DNA from: Aliarcobacter thereius LMG 24486
Lineage (GTDB): Bacteria > Campylobacterota > Campylobacteria > Campylobacterales > Arcobacteraceae
Direction: 5' to 3'
DNA: 64,000 nt
NCBI RefSeq assembly: GCF_004214815.1
Contig: NZ_CP035926.1
Location: forward strand, 806,001 to 870,000
Below, one piece after another: positions 8,721 through 17,794 of the stretch. Within the stretch, counting starts at the first letter, position 1; each line of letters starts with the position of its first letter. Under the pieces are notes generated by a model. The model was not told the DNA's origin, did not search any database, and saw nothing but the letters and a program-made list of their open reading frames with translations. Position numbers and translations under genes: made by a program.

Positions 8721-10007
8721 TTTAAATATATCTTTTGTTTGAGTTTCATACCAAGCATATGCATACTTAGCTTCTAAAACTCTAATATGACCATCTGGAT
8801 CTTTTAATGGACTTACTCCACCAGCACCTTCAATAGCAACTATTGATTTATCTTCTGCACTATAAACAGCTGCAACAGAAATACCATAATTTGGATTTAA
8901 AAGACTATAACAAGTATTTGCTAATTTTGGAGGATTAATAATAGCTTGTTTTTTTAATAATCTTGAAATTTGTAAAGCAGTAACTTTTGCTTGTGTACTA
9001 GCACTAAATGCTGATTTAGGCATAGGTGTAGCGATACTTGCATCTCCAATTACATGCACATTTTTTACAAGTTTAGATTCAAATGTTTTTGGATGAACAT
9101 GGCACCAATCATTTTCAACTAAACCAGAATCAAATGCAATTTTAGCTGCTTTTTGATTTGGAATATAGTTTAAAACATCAGCTTCTATCTCTTCTTCATC
9201 TGTTACAATTTTTTTGTTTTTTGGATCAACACTTATAACTTTTCCACCAAAAGAACCAGCTCTCCACTCAATCATATCTCCATAAAGTTCTTTCCATCCT
9301 TGTAAAAATAAACCTTGTTTAGAAAAACTCTCTTTTTGATCTAAAATTATAATTTTTGAATTTGGCTTATTGTTTTTTAAATAATAAGCAATCAAAGATA
9401 CTCTTTCATATGGACCAGGAGGACATCTAAAAGGATCAGCAGGAGAAACAAGAACAAATGTTCCACCATCTTTCATAGATTCTAGTTGTTTTTGAAGTAA
9501 TAATGTTTGCTCTCCTGCTTGTACTGCGTGAGGAGCATATTTTTGGTTATCTTTTGTATAACCTTTTTCAAATTTAAAATCAATTCCAGGACTTACAATT
9601 GCTTTTGTATATTTTATAACTTCTCCATTTTCTAAGATAACTGAATTGTTTTCTCCATCAATTTTTCTTACAGAAGCATAAATTACTTTTACCTTATGAT
9701 TTTTTTGTAGAGCATTTAAATCTTGTTTTATAAAATCCATTTTTTCTATACCAGAAATTACAGCATTTGAAAATGGACAAGTGTAATACTCTTTATTTTG
9801 TTCAATTAAAACAATTTCTACATCTTTATCATATTTTCTTAAATATTTAGCAGCAGTTGCACCACCAAAACCACCACCTACTATTACAACTCTTTGTTTA
9901 TTTTCATTTAAAGTTGTAAGTTCAGGACTTACTAAACTATTACAAGCTGCAAAAGATAAAGCACTTGCACTTAGAACTATTTTTCCAAAATCTCTTCTAT
10001 TTAACAT
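8718..10007 (-). CDS. FccB-like flavoprotein of sulfide dehydrogenase (FAD-dependent pyridine nucleotide-disulfide oxidoreductase family)
   Basis: The 429-residue flavoprotein probably oxidises sulfide in the periplasm and passes electrons to the adjacent cytochrome. The N-terminus has RRDFGK followed by a hydrophobic stretch and a cysteine (FAAC), which combines a twin-arginine-like signal with a lipobox. The FAD site VVIVGGGFGGATAAKYL starts near residue 39. YYTCPFSN and a C-terminal NTCYSLL supply the two redox cysteines expected of FccB, and the C-terminal FCSD flavin-binding region is present. It lies just downstream of the small cytochrome gene. SoxF is a close alternative name. Confidence 0.85.
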   Translation of the reverse strand: MLNRRDFGKIVLSASALSFAACNSLVSPELTTLNENKQRVVIVGGGFGGATAAKYLRKYDKDVEIVLIEQNKEYYTCPFSNAVISGIEKMDFIKQDLNALQKNHKVKVIYASVRKIDGENNSVILENGEVIKYTKAIVSPGIDFKFEKGYTKDNQKYAPHAVQAGEQTLLLQKQLESMKDGGTFVLVSPADPFRCPPGPYERVSLIAYYLKNNKPNSKIIILDQKESFSKQGLFLQGWKELYGDMIEWRAGSFGGKVISVDPKNKKIVTDEEEIEADVLNYIPNQKAAKIAFDSGLVENDWCHVHPKTFESKLVKNVHVIGDASIATPMPKSAFSASTQAKVTALQISRLLKKQAIINPPKLANTCYSLLNPNYGISVAAVYSAEDKSIVAIEGAGGVSPLKDPDGHIRVLEAKYAYAWYETQTKDIFK

Positions 10008-10021
10008 TTTATCCCCTTTGC

Positions 10022-10318
10022 TTATTTTATTTTTGAGAAGTAATATGCAAGTTGTTCTAGTTCTTCATTTGAAAAACCTTTTGTATGCTTTTGCATCATA
10101 TAAGAATCAACTCTTTTCCCTGATTTATACTCTAAAAGAGTTTTATAAAGATAAGATTTATCTTTACCAACAATAGAAGGAATAGCTGTTGAGTAGCTCG
10201 TATTATTTCCATGACAATTTACACATGAAAGTGATAACATTTCAGCTCTAACTGAGTCATATTTTGCAGCAAATGATAAACTTGCAATACAAAACAGTAA
10301 AAACAATATTTTTTTCAT
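10022..10318 (-). CDS. Small monoheme cytochrome c, FccA-like
   Basis: The 98-residue precursor has a signal peptide (residues 1-17) and one heme site, CVNCH, followed by a distal methionine in the YMMQKHTKGFS region. It is first in a two-gene minus-strand operon with the FccB-like flavoprotein, 14 bases apart, and is probably its electron acceptor. It is a short class I cytochrome. Confidence 0.88.
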   Translation of the reverse strand: MKKILFLLFCIASLSFAAKYDSVRAEMLSLSCVNCHGNNTSYSTAIPSIVGKDKSYLYKTLLEYKSGKRVDSYMMQKHTKGFSNEELEQLAYYFSKIK

Positions 10319-10804
10319 TTTTTCTCCTTAGTAAGTAATAAGATTAAATAATAATTATTATAAGCTTAATAGTGATTTAACTAATAATATTAAATGATTA
10401 ATAGTGAAATTAAATATAAAAATGAGTAATAAATACACAAATATTTTATTTGTATAAGTTATAAAAAATATTAATTAATTTAATAATATAAATAAAAAGA
10501 AGAGTCAATCAAAATGATTGACGCTTCAGTTAGGGGAGAATGTAGTTAAATTTAATTAAGCTACAAAATAATTTTAATAGTAAAAAGTTAATAATAACAC
10601 AATAAAAAATTAATAAAAAACAAATAAAGTATAGATATTTAAATATAAATTAATTAAAAGATGGATACAAGTTAGACATTTGTATAATTTTGGGTTTCAA
10701 AATGCTTAGGACATAAAAAATTAAATATTATTTTGAATATTTATGTAAAGTTTATTAAAGAAGATAAAAAAATATTAATAAAAGATTTAATGGAGTTTAG
10801 TAAG
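10319..10804. other. A+T-rich intergenic region before the island
   Basis: No gene is supported here. The region should hold the promoter of the minus-strand cytochrome operon and the original upstream region of ybgC. It contains one perfect hairpin (10504-10522) and a good RBS-like GGAG just before the ybgC relic. Confidence 0.6.
10504..10522. repeat. Perfect 8-bp hairpin with AAA loop
   Basis: GTCAATCA (10504-10511) pairs with TGATTGAC (10515-10522). On the minus strand it is followed by a T-rich run (TCTTCTTTTTATTT), so it could be a terminator or attenuator ahead of the cytochrome operon, or an operator. Confidence 0.5.
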
Positions 10805-10852
10805 ATGAAAATACGGGTTTATTATGATTATAAAGTAGGCTTTAATTTTTAA
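10805..10852 (+). pseudogene. Relic of the ybgC 5' end
   Basis: The 15-codon frame reads MKIRVYYDYKVGFNF. Its first seven residues are identical to the start of the intact ybgC at 32199 (MKIRVYYEDTD), and the DNA matches over about 25 bases with five differences. It has an ATG and a GGAG RBS, as expected for the native start. I interpret it as the original 5' end left behind when the island inserted. Confidence 0.6.
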
Positions 10853-10922
10853 ACAAAATACTTAAAAATGGGAATGTCTGCACATTTTAATTTCTATTTT
10901 TAGCGAAAAAATGTAAAACTTG

Positions 10923-10940
10923 AGGCACAGTTTGGGCACA
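10923..10940 (+). repeat. Left copy of the 18-bp island-end direct repeat
   Basis: AGGCACAGTTTGGGCACA is identical to 32134-32151, which lies inside the 3' end of the integrase gene. Flanking bases do not match, which argues against a simple gene duplication. It is either the recombination core or an integrase arm-binding site. Confidence 0.65.
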
Positions 10941-11109
10941 CTCTGTGACAACTTGTGTTGATGTTTTTTTAATTTTTTCATAGATCTTTAAAACCTTATT
11001 CAATTCTAAATCAAGCATATAAAATAAACTTCATTAATATATAGAAATTGTTTTATTTGATTCGTTTTATAGATAAAATTAAATTACATGTCTTAACATC
11101 AATATTGGC

Positions 11110-11115
11110 TATAAT
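11110..11115 (+). promoter_or_regulatory. Probable -10 box of the TPR-CHAT gene
   Basis: TATAAT, with a TGG just upstream, lies 36 bases before the GTG start. No clear -35 box is present. Confidence 0.35.
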
Positions 11116-11151
11116 AATAAAAAACAACAATTTAATATATAAAGAATTAAA

Positions 11152-14100
11152 GTGAATAAAATAAAATTTATGAAGACATTGATATTAAATGCTACAAGTA
11201 TATCTGAACAACTAATTATTAATTTGATTAAAGATGCTAAACATTATGATATACAAATAATATCCTATGAAAATGATAAATTAAATATGTCTCAATTAGT
11301 AGAACTTTCAAAAAAATATTATTTTAATAGTTTTGATTGTTATTTGCCTAAAACAAAAAATGTAGATGAAATGAAATCAAAATTATTAGCTTTAAAAGAA
11401 GAGAGTATAGTTTTAATATTAGGTCTCGAAAAAATATTTTTAAACACTGCTCAAAGTAATTTTCAAATAAAAAGTGGAACAAAACAATTCAATTATCATT
11501 CTTATGAAAATATAGATTCCATACAGCTTATATCATTTATTGAAGATTTATACGAACAATATAAATATCATTTTCTTTTTTTACTTCAAGCAAATATAGA
11601 AGTTAGCGAAAGAATAACAACTGAGTTAGAGGCATACGATATAGAAATATTAAGTATTAAATACGAAAATGATGATTCTAAAGACATACAAAAAGATATC
11701 TTTAAAGCACTAGAAAATGCAACATATAAAGAAGCATTAACAGTATTGGAAGAATATAAAGCCTCACTAGATGAACATTCAATTAGAAATTTACAAATTA
11801 TGATATGGCAACAACATGGTCTTCAAAATAAGGCTATTGAATTTTTGCAAGAAAATTTTGAAATACTACATAACAGTGAAAAAAAACAGTTAGCAAATTT
11901 ATATTATTTTGCTGAAAAATATTATGAAGCTTATACTATCAGCAGTGCAATATTTAAAGAAAATCCTTTAACCATTGGCTTGAATACTCTTTTTCTAAAT
12001 ACGGCAATAAAGTTAGGCAAGTTTGAAGAAATATATGAGCAGGTGCTTGAAGTGGACTCAAAAGATGTAAAAGTCCTAGAAATATGTGCTAATTATTTTA
12101 CAAAAGAAGGAACTTTTAATACCGCTATAGAATATAGAAATAAGCTTTTCGCCTTGACAAATGAACCCTATCATTTATTATTATCAGAGATTCTTAAAAT
12201 TGAAAAAGATAAACCAATCAATGGTCATATAGCGGAACAACAAATCTCAAATATAATAGTGGATTATAATGATGAAGTTTTAGATGTTGAAAAGAGTTAT
12301 AGAATAGGAAGAATATGGTTTGAAGTTTATAATAGTCCTTATAAAGCTTATTGTCATTTTAAAAATGTTTTGAAAATTTGTAACAATATACATTCTGTAG
12401 ATGCTGCAAAATATCGTATGAAAATACTTGGCAATCATGGACATGCCAACAAAATAATTAAGATTGGATACCAAAGGAAGTATCCCGATAGACTTCCAAC
12501 AATGAGAGTTGATGAGCTATTTAACAGTTTATTAATTCTTACGCATGATGATAAAGGCTATCTAACTTGGCAAGATTTTATTGATGATTCACAAAATCAA
12601 CAGACTTGGAAAAAGTACTTAAGTAAAAAAACCATCGATGTTCTACAAAGCATTAATAGTAAAATTGAGATTAGTGATATTGACAAATCTATAATGGCAA
12701 ATAGATTTAAGGATAATGAATTAATCAAAATGGTTACTATGTATAAAAGTCTTTCTTTATCAGATGAGCAAATACAAACGATAAAAGAAGCATCAGAATC
12801 TTTTATTGCTCAAGCTGAAAATAAAATGGAAGAAATATGGCTTCGATACTATATAGCTAACTTCTTTATTTACATTGGAGAAATGCAACTTGCAAATAAT
12901 CACTCAATAACATTATGGTATCTTGCTAATCGAATTAATAATCAAGAAGAATCAAAAATAGCAAGACTACTTGGAACACTTTCATGGGGTGTAGCACAAT
13001 ATAAAAATGGCAAAGAAATTGAAGGTATAACTTGTATAGTTAGTACAATAGAACATTTTATAGAAACAGAAGAAATTATTCCATTTCTTGAAGATGGTCT
13101 GGGAATTCTTAATATCTGGATTCAAAATAATAAATTTTTATTTTCTACTACTGAGTTTGACTTTTTTATCCACTTTTTTAAAAGATTAACGCCCCAAAAT
13201 GCAAATCAAAATGAGGTTTATGAGTATATCGCTAAAGAAGATTGGAATGCTATTTATAATTTACTTGGATATAAAATTTATAATACGCAAGAATATAATC
13301 CTCAATGGGCTTTAGATTTTTATCACTATACACTTGCGACTGCAAAATCAGAACAGTTACATATTGATTTTGATCTGATAATGGACAATATAGAAAATCT
13401 TATATGTGCGCTTGTAATGAGAAAAGATCAAAGAGCTAAGCTATTAAACTGGTTTGCTGAATTGATTTTTATGGATTCAGATAACAAATATTCGCCAGTA
13501 GAACGGTGGAAAACATCATTAAAACTTCTGACTATTTCTATTGAGGATTTAGAAGAAAAAAGAAAAAATCTCAAAAATACTTATGAAAGAGCTTTTATAG
13601 CAGATGAAAATAGGATTATATATGAACTACATCTGAGAGTAAATATTATATTGTTTAAAGGTAAAATGTATTCAAATGACATTGAAAAATTCAAAATAAT
13701 TCAAAATATTTTAAATGGATTTGATTATTTATCATTGAGAACCCAAAAAGAAAAAAAGATTAATAAATCAGGTGCAAAAGTAACCGAAGAATTAGAAAAG
13801 ATTGAAAAAGAATATTTACAATTGATTGAGGAACTTTCACAATATAGTATTAAAAATTTTAAGGAAGCTTTTTTAAGTGTAGAGTATGAAGAAAAAAGTA
13901 AACAGTATGCTAAATTGAGAAGAATTTTGGAAGAAAACCATCCTGTATATATGAATGATTCACTTTATGACGAAGTTCCGATTACGATAATTCAATCGAA
14001 AATGGAGATAGATGAAATATATTATCAATATATTGATACAAAAATATTTGTATGCTATTTAGTCATTACAAATGATTTTATTGATTTTGGCTTTATCAAC

Positions 14101-14985
14101 AATAAAAGTGAATTTGATAAAAAAGATGTTGATAATTTAGCTCGTCAAATTCAAACTTTTACAACAAGTACACAATATGATATAAAAGAAATAGAAGAGT
14201 CATATTATAAATTATCTTTGTACTATTTTGAGCCTTTACTGGTACATATAACGAACAACAAATATAAAAAAATTTATATAAATCATGACTTGTCTTTGCC
14301 TTTTATTTCTTCCAATTTGATTCGCTTGTCTGATAAGTGGTTAGTTGAAGAAGTTGATTCTATTGTTAATTTAACGAATAGACACTATTTTTTTGATAAA
14401 AAATCAAACACTACAAATGTGTTTAGTATTGCAAATCTAGGAAAAAAATCTGATCCACAATTTGTTAAAACAAATCAATGGATCAATGGAAGTCAAACTA
14501 GAAGACAAAAAAATATTGAAAATTTTGAAGATAATTTTTCTAGTATAACTAGCACGATGGCATGTAATAAAACAAACTCACTTTTAATTATCAGTCATGG
14601 TATTCAAGGAAGTAATCAAAATATATTAACAGGTGCCTTATCTATTGAGGGTGAGAAAAAAACTTACACTATAGATGATTTTCAATTTATTGCTGGACTG
14701 GAGGAATGTGTAGCTTTTTTAAGTTGTAGTGGAGGTTCATTGTCAATGGGAGAGCATGAAACAAGCAATACAATAATTAGTAGTATTCTTTCAAAAAATA
14801 TCAATAGTGCAATTTTATGTAGATGGGATGTATTTTTGGAACAATCATTGGAGATATTTGAAAAAATACTCGAATTTGATAGTAATCTTGAAGAAGCTTT
14901 AACAATATCAATTAGAGAGTACATAGAGAAAAACAAAAATATTCATCCAGTATTTTGGGCTGGTATTGAAGTATGGAAGAATTAA
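11152..14985 (+). CDS. TPR-repeat protein with C-terminal CHAT caspase-like protease domain
   Basis: The 1277-residue protein has a Rossmann-like N-terminal region of unknown type (about 1-180). A long helical repeat region of TPR type follows (about 185-1000), with segments such as KEALTVLEEYK and AIEFLQENFEIL. A CHAT peptidase domain forms the C-terminus (about 1010-1277). The catalytic pair is visible: H1149 in LLIISHGIQG and C1192 in AFLSCSGGS. TPR-CHAT proteins act as induced proteases in several bacterial immune systems, including the Csx29 subunit of type III-E CRISPR, but no CRISPR locus is present here. The start could be GTG at 11152 or ATG at 11170; neither has a strong RBS. It is first in the island, followed after 82 bases by a gene of unknown function that may be its partner. 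Confidence 0.85.
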   Translation: MNKIKFMKTLILNATSISEQLIINLIKDAKHYDIQIISYENDKLNMSQLVELSKKYYFNSFDCYLPKTKNVDEMKSKLLALKEESIVLILGLEKIFLNTAQSNFQIKSGTKQFNYHSYENIDSIQLISFIEDLYEQYKYHFLFLLQANIEVSERITTELEAYDIEILSIKYENDDSKDIQKDIFKALENATYKEALTVLEEYKASLDEHSIRNLQIMIWQQHGLQNKAIEFLQENFEILHNSEKKQLANLYYFAEKYYEAYTISSAIFKENPLTIGLNTLFLNTAIKLGKFEEIYEQVLEVDSKDVKVLEICANYFTKEGTFNTAIEYRNKLFALTNEPYHLLLSEILKIEKDKPINGHIAEQQISNIIVDYNDEVLDVEKSYRIGRIWFEVYNSPYKAYCHFKNVLKICNNIHSVDAAKYRMKILGNHGHANKIIKIGYQRKYPDRLPTMRVDELFNSLLILTHDDKGYLTWQDFIDDSQNQQTWKKYLSKKTIDVLQSINSKIEISDIDKSIMANRFKDNELIKMVTMYKSLSLSDEQIQTIKEASESFIAQAENKMEEIWLRYYIANFFIYIGEMQLANNHSITLWYLANRINNQEESKIARLLGTLSWGVAQYKNGKEIEGITCIVSTIEHFIETEEIIPFLEDGLGILNIWIQNNKFLFSTTEFDFFIHFFKRLTPQNANQNEVYEYIAKEDWNAIYNLLGYKIYNTQEYNPQWALDFYHYTLATAKSEQLHIDFDLIMDNIENLICALVMRKDQRAKLLNWFAELIFMDSDNKYSPVERWKTSLKLLTISIEDLEEKRKNLKNTYERAFIADENRIIYELHLRVNIILFKGKMYSNDIEKFKIIQNILNGFDYLSLRTQKEKKINKSGAKVTEELEKIEKEYLQLIEELSQYSIKNFKEAFLSVEYEEKSKQYAKLRRILEENHPVYMNDSLYDEVPITIIQSKMEIDEIYYQYIDTKIFVCYLVITNDFIDFGFINNKSEFDKKDVDNLARQIQTFTTSTQYDIKEIEESYYKLSLYYFEPLLVHITNNKYKKIYINHDLSLPFISSNLIRLSDKWLVEEVDSIVNLTNRHYFFDKKSNTTNVFSIANLGKKSDPQFVKTNQWINGSQTRRQKNIENFEDNFSSITSTMACNKTNSLLIISHGIQGSNQNILTGALSIEGEKKTYTIDDFQFIAGLEECVAFLSCSGGSLSMGEHETSNTIISSILSKNINSAILCRWDVFLEQSLEIFEKILEFDSNLEEALTISIREYIEKNKNIHPVFWAGIEVWKN

Positions 14986-15067
14986 TAGCTGGTTTAAATA
15001 AACGTAATTATGTTTTGCGAGTTCGTTAAGTTTTGTAGCTAATTGAATAATTTATATAGGTGTTGAA

Positions 15068-16450
15068 ATGTATGAAAAAGATGTTTTAAGAGAAATGTTA
15101 TACGAAGCAATGATTATAGGTGATGACATAGCATATGTTGATATATATAATAAATATAAAGTTAAATATGACTTCATTAAAAATTACTCTCTGTTGATTG
15201 GTACTAATGAATTAGAACATTCAAATTTTTATAAATCAATTATTGGACAAATTCATACAAAAAAATATTTTGATAGCTTTACAAAAGATGGCAAAGAAAT
15301 CTATTTAGTAAATCCATTCGCTGATTATAAAAACCTTTTATATATTTCAGAACATTTCAAAAAAGAACCTTATGTAGATCATACAATATTCTTAGACAAC
15401 CAAGCTGTAAATATGTTTGTTAGGTTTTTTGATAAAAAAATTCAAAATGACTTTGTTGATACACAAATTAAATATGGTCTTGATTTAAATTATCTGTTAT
15501 ATGTTTTGGAAGATTATGTAAATCCACATCATCGTAATTTTAAGCCTAATATGACCTTTGAAAAGATTTATAAGTTAGATGTCATTAACCACTTAAATAA
15601 AGAAATATTTAGCAATACAGGAGAAGTTTTAATTGATATCAAAAGAATTCAATCGCATGGATTTCAAACTGTTGATATGCTTGTAGAAGATCGAAAATCC
15701 TACTTTACACATTTTATCGATAAACATAAATATAATCTACAATTACAGACTCAAATTATAAATGAAAACACGATTAAATATTATTTTGATGAAAACTTTA
15801 AAGAAGTAGATATTAATCAGGTGTTAGCAGATTACTATCTTATATTTGGTTTTGTAATTAAGATAATAATCGAAAACTGGAAAAATATTTCAATTGAAAA
15901 TAAACTAAATAATTTATACGATTCGATGGTTATGAAAGGTAGAGTCTTTAAGCATTTACTAGAGTTTGCATATAGATATTTTGATAATAATCACATTTAT
16001 AGTGACTTTTTTAAATATGATAAAAAAATGACATATGATAATATAATACAACGAACTCATAATATAAGTTGGGACATATTTTTATATAGTATTAGTTTAC
16101 ATTTTATATCAAGTCCACGAAAAAGATTTGAAAAAATTCAAGCAGATTTTGGAATAGGGCAATTTGTTACAAAAGATACACCTCTTTTTAAGTCATATAT
16201 TAGTGGCTATGATAGAAAAATATTTTTAATTAAAAAATCAAAGTTTGGAAATACACATGATGTTATTAATTCGCCTTCCTTGACAACAGAAAAAGTTGAA
16301 GCAATTTTAGACGAATATAATATGCAAAATGTAAACAAAATTCAAGTTGTAAAAAATAAAAATTTTAATTTATTCAAAAAGTATCCATATCAAATTGCAT
16401 TACTTTTTTGTGAGCAAATGAAAAGTGAGTTAAAGTTGAACTATCTATAA
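15068..16450 (+). CDS. Unknown 460-residue protein next to the TPR-CHAT gene (possible PIN-like fold)
   Basis: I do not recognise a family by overall sequence. Three short motifs are spaced like those of PIN-type nucleases: HTIFLDNQAV near residue 115, WDIFLYSIS near 345 and FVTKDTPLF near 375, each with an acidic residue after a hydrophobic strand. A large insertion would separate them, so this is only a hypothesis. The protein is lysine- and aromatic-rich with no signal peptide or membrane segment. An RBS (AGGTG) precedes the ATG. Same-strand position 82 bases after the TPR-CHAT gene suggests a shared function, perhaps effector, target or sensor. Confidence 0.7.
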   Translation: MYEKDVLREMLYEAMIIGDDIAYVDIYNKYKVKYDFIKNYSLLIGTNELEHSNFYKSIIGQIHTKKYFDSFTKDGKEIYLVNPFADYKNLLYISEHFKKEPYVDHTIFLDNQAVNMFVRFFDKKIQNDFVDTQIKYGLDLNYLLYVLEDYVNPHHRNFKPNMTFEKIYKLDVINHLNKEIFSNTGEVLIDIKRIQSHGFQTVDMLVEDRKSYFTHFIDKHKYNLQLQTQIINENTIKYYFDENFKEVDINQVLADYYLIFGFVIKIIIENWKNISIENKLNNLYDSMVMKGRVFKHLLEFAYRYFDNNHIYSDFFKYDKKMTYDNIIQRTHNISWDIFLYSISLHFISSPRKRFEKIQADFGIGQFVTKDTPLFKSYISGYDRKIFLIKKSKFGNTHDVINSPSLTTEKVEAILDEYNMQNVNKIQVVKNKNFNLFKKYPYQIALLFCEQMKSELKLNYL

Positions 16451-16610
16451 TGGTTGTACCTTTTCGAAACATAGAAAAATATTTACTGTATCACTGTATA
16501 TCACTATGTATCAATCAAAATTTAGCCCTAGAATTGGCATGTATTTTCAAATATACTCTTTATAGATAGCGATTTTGTCCTATCAAAACAAAGGTTATTA
16601 AGGAGAAAAA

Positions 16611-17219
16611 ATGCCTAGAGTTAAATCAAAAGAAAAATCTTCACTTTTAGATATATATCCATATTCAAAGGATGCTTTTCAATATCTTTACGATAAGCTG
16701 ACTGATGAAAATTTTAAAAGAAGATATATCATAAAAGATAAGCCAATCAATGCCGTAACAGGTATTATTTGGGATATTACACAAGGTGAACCAGAGATTA
16801 CGGAGATTATCTCTACTATGGATAAGATGGTTGGCATCCGCTCAGAGAAAACAAGGTCACGACTTGAGAAGATCGTAGATACTTGGCTAAAAAAAGCGTA
16901 CAATTTGAAACTTCAAAAGGGTTATGTAATTCATCGCTCTTTTTTACTAAAGTTTGTAAAAACAATATATCAAAATTATGATGAAAATATCAAACGAGCA
17001 GCCATCTATCATTTTGATAAATACAACGATAAAAACAAAAAAAAGATCAAAAGAGCTTATGAAAATATTCGGTTAAATGATTTGCAAGAAAGGTATCCAG
17101 AGTTTAATATTTTGGATGCATATGCTTATGCACTAATTACTGAAAAATTGAAAATCAAAGAGGATGATCTTATCGAGTTTGAGAATATTGTCGCCCTCTT
17201 AAAGTCTACAAGTGAGTAA
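16611..17219 (+). CDS. Hypothetical protein, basic and helical
   Basis: This 202-residue protein has a lysine/arginine-rich N-terminus and a largely helical composition. No catalytic motif, signal peptide or membrane segment is seen. It has a strong RBS (AAGGAGA) and its own upstream region of 160 bases with short TATCACT-type repeats near 16490. It is probably a cytoplasmic island gene with its own promoter, and is not obviously linked to the TPR-CHAT pair. Confidence 0.7.
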   Translation: MPRVKSKEKSSLLDIYPYSKDAFQYLYDKLTDENFKRRYIIKDKPINAVTGIIWDITQGEPEITEIISTMDKMVGIRSEKTRSRLEKIVDTWLKKAYNLKLQKGYVIHRSFLLKFVKTIYQNYDENIKRAAIYHFDKYNDKNKKKIKRAYENIRLNDLQERYPEFNILDAYAYALITEKLKIKEDDLIEFENIVALLKSTSE

Positions 17220-17335
17220 AAGGGACGAAAAGTTTAACCTAGTAACGATTTTTTTAGACACAATGCAAGAAACTTCTTAATATAGGGGTTTTCTGTGTTA
17301 GCTTGTGTAAGCATTTTATTTTAGGGGATAAAAAC

Positions 17336-17351
17336 AAGTATATAAATACTT
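17336..17351. repeat. Small hairpin in the gap before the XRE gene
   Basis: AAGTAT and ATACTT pair around ATAA and are followed by CTTTTTG on the plus strand. It may be a weak terminator between the 16611 gene and the convergent XRE gene. The rest of 17220-17418 shows no gene. Confidence 0.3.
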
Positions 17352-17418
17352 CTTTTTGTCCTTTTTCAAGGATGAAATCAGCCTATATATGAACGACAGT
17401 GAATAGCAACGGACTGAA

Positions 17419-17667
17419 TTATTTTTGAGAGTCTTGTATGTGAGGGATAAGATCAGTTACTTCGATACCAAATTCGTAAGCAATTTTATACAGGTGGGAA
17501 AGGTTATAGCTTACATCATGTTTTCTGGTTTCAATCTTTGCTACATAGTTGGGAGATTTGTGTCCTAAAATTTGTGCGAGCATTAGTTGACTAATATTTC
17601 TTTTTACTCTTTCTTCTTTTACTTTTAGAACAATTTCATCTAAAAATTTATCTATATTTTCTTCCAA
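17419..17667 (-). CDS. XRE-family helix-turn-helix repressor
   Basis: The 82-residue protein is a single HTH_3 domain: ISQLMLAQILGHKSPNYVAKIE (split here as helix 2 around QLMLAQILG and recognition helix around SPNYVAKIE). It reads divergently from a set of small membrane-protein genes. Two palindromic sites in the 127-base divergent gap (17673-17688 and 17721-17738) are strong candidates for its operators, one only six bases upstream of its own start. I infer an autoregulated repressor that also controls the 17795 operon. Confidence 0.88.
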   Translation of the reverse strand: MEENIDKFLDEIVLKVKEERVKRNISQLMLAQILGHKSPNYVAKIETRKHDVSYNLSHLYKIAYEFGIEVTDLIPHIQDSQK

Positions 17668-17672
17668 TAATA

Positions 17673-17688
17673 AACACCTATAAGTTTT
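17673..17688. promoter_or_regulatory. Imperfect operator palindrome next to the XRE start
   Basis: AACACCTATAAGTTTT is an imperfect copy of the perfect palindrome at 17722-17737, with 14 of 16 positions shared, and the two copies start 49 bases apart. Its position directly upstream of the XRE start codon suggests autorepression. Confidence 0.6.
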
Positions 17689-17720
17689 GAAAGATAATAG
17701 CTATATGGTCAAAATCTAAC

Positions 17721-17738
17721 AAACACTTATAAGTGTTT
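17721..17738. promoter_or_regulatory. Perfect 18-bp operator palindrome
   Basis: AAACACTTATAAGTGTTT is its own reverse complement. It lies 57 bases upstream of the divergent 17795 gene, in the promoter region, and pairs with the imperfect copy at 17673. Confidence 0.7.
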
Positions 17739-17794
17739 AATAAGCATTTTTGAGTTAATATTTATTATATGAATTTATATCTCAGGAGCAAAAA

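Larger units (their letters stand above)
10853..11151. other. Left-end region of the island, no gene found
   Basis: The stretch holds the left 18-bp repeat, A/T-rich sequence with T and A runs, and the promoter region of the TPR-CHAT gene. I see no credible open reading frame. Confidence 0.55.

Noticed and set aside
10923-10961. Left 18-bp repeat as the tail of a second, degraded integrase
   Set aside because: The bases before it show no similarity to the integrase beyond the repeat, so a relic integrase is not supported, though it cannot be fully excluded.
11152-14985. TPR-CHAT gene as part of a type III-E CRISPR (Craspase) locus
   Set aside because: No CRISPR repeats, gRAMP/Cas7-11 or Cas1/2 genes are present in the window; only the domain layout is shared.
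15068-16450. Gasdermin as partner of the CHAT protease
   Set aside because: Bacterial gasdermins are much shorter and have an N-terminal membrane-inserting sheet; this 460-residue protein shows neither length nor pattern.
16485-16515. TATCACT-type repeats as a CRISPR-like or iteron array
   Set aside because: Only two or three short imperfect copies; no regular spacing.
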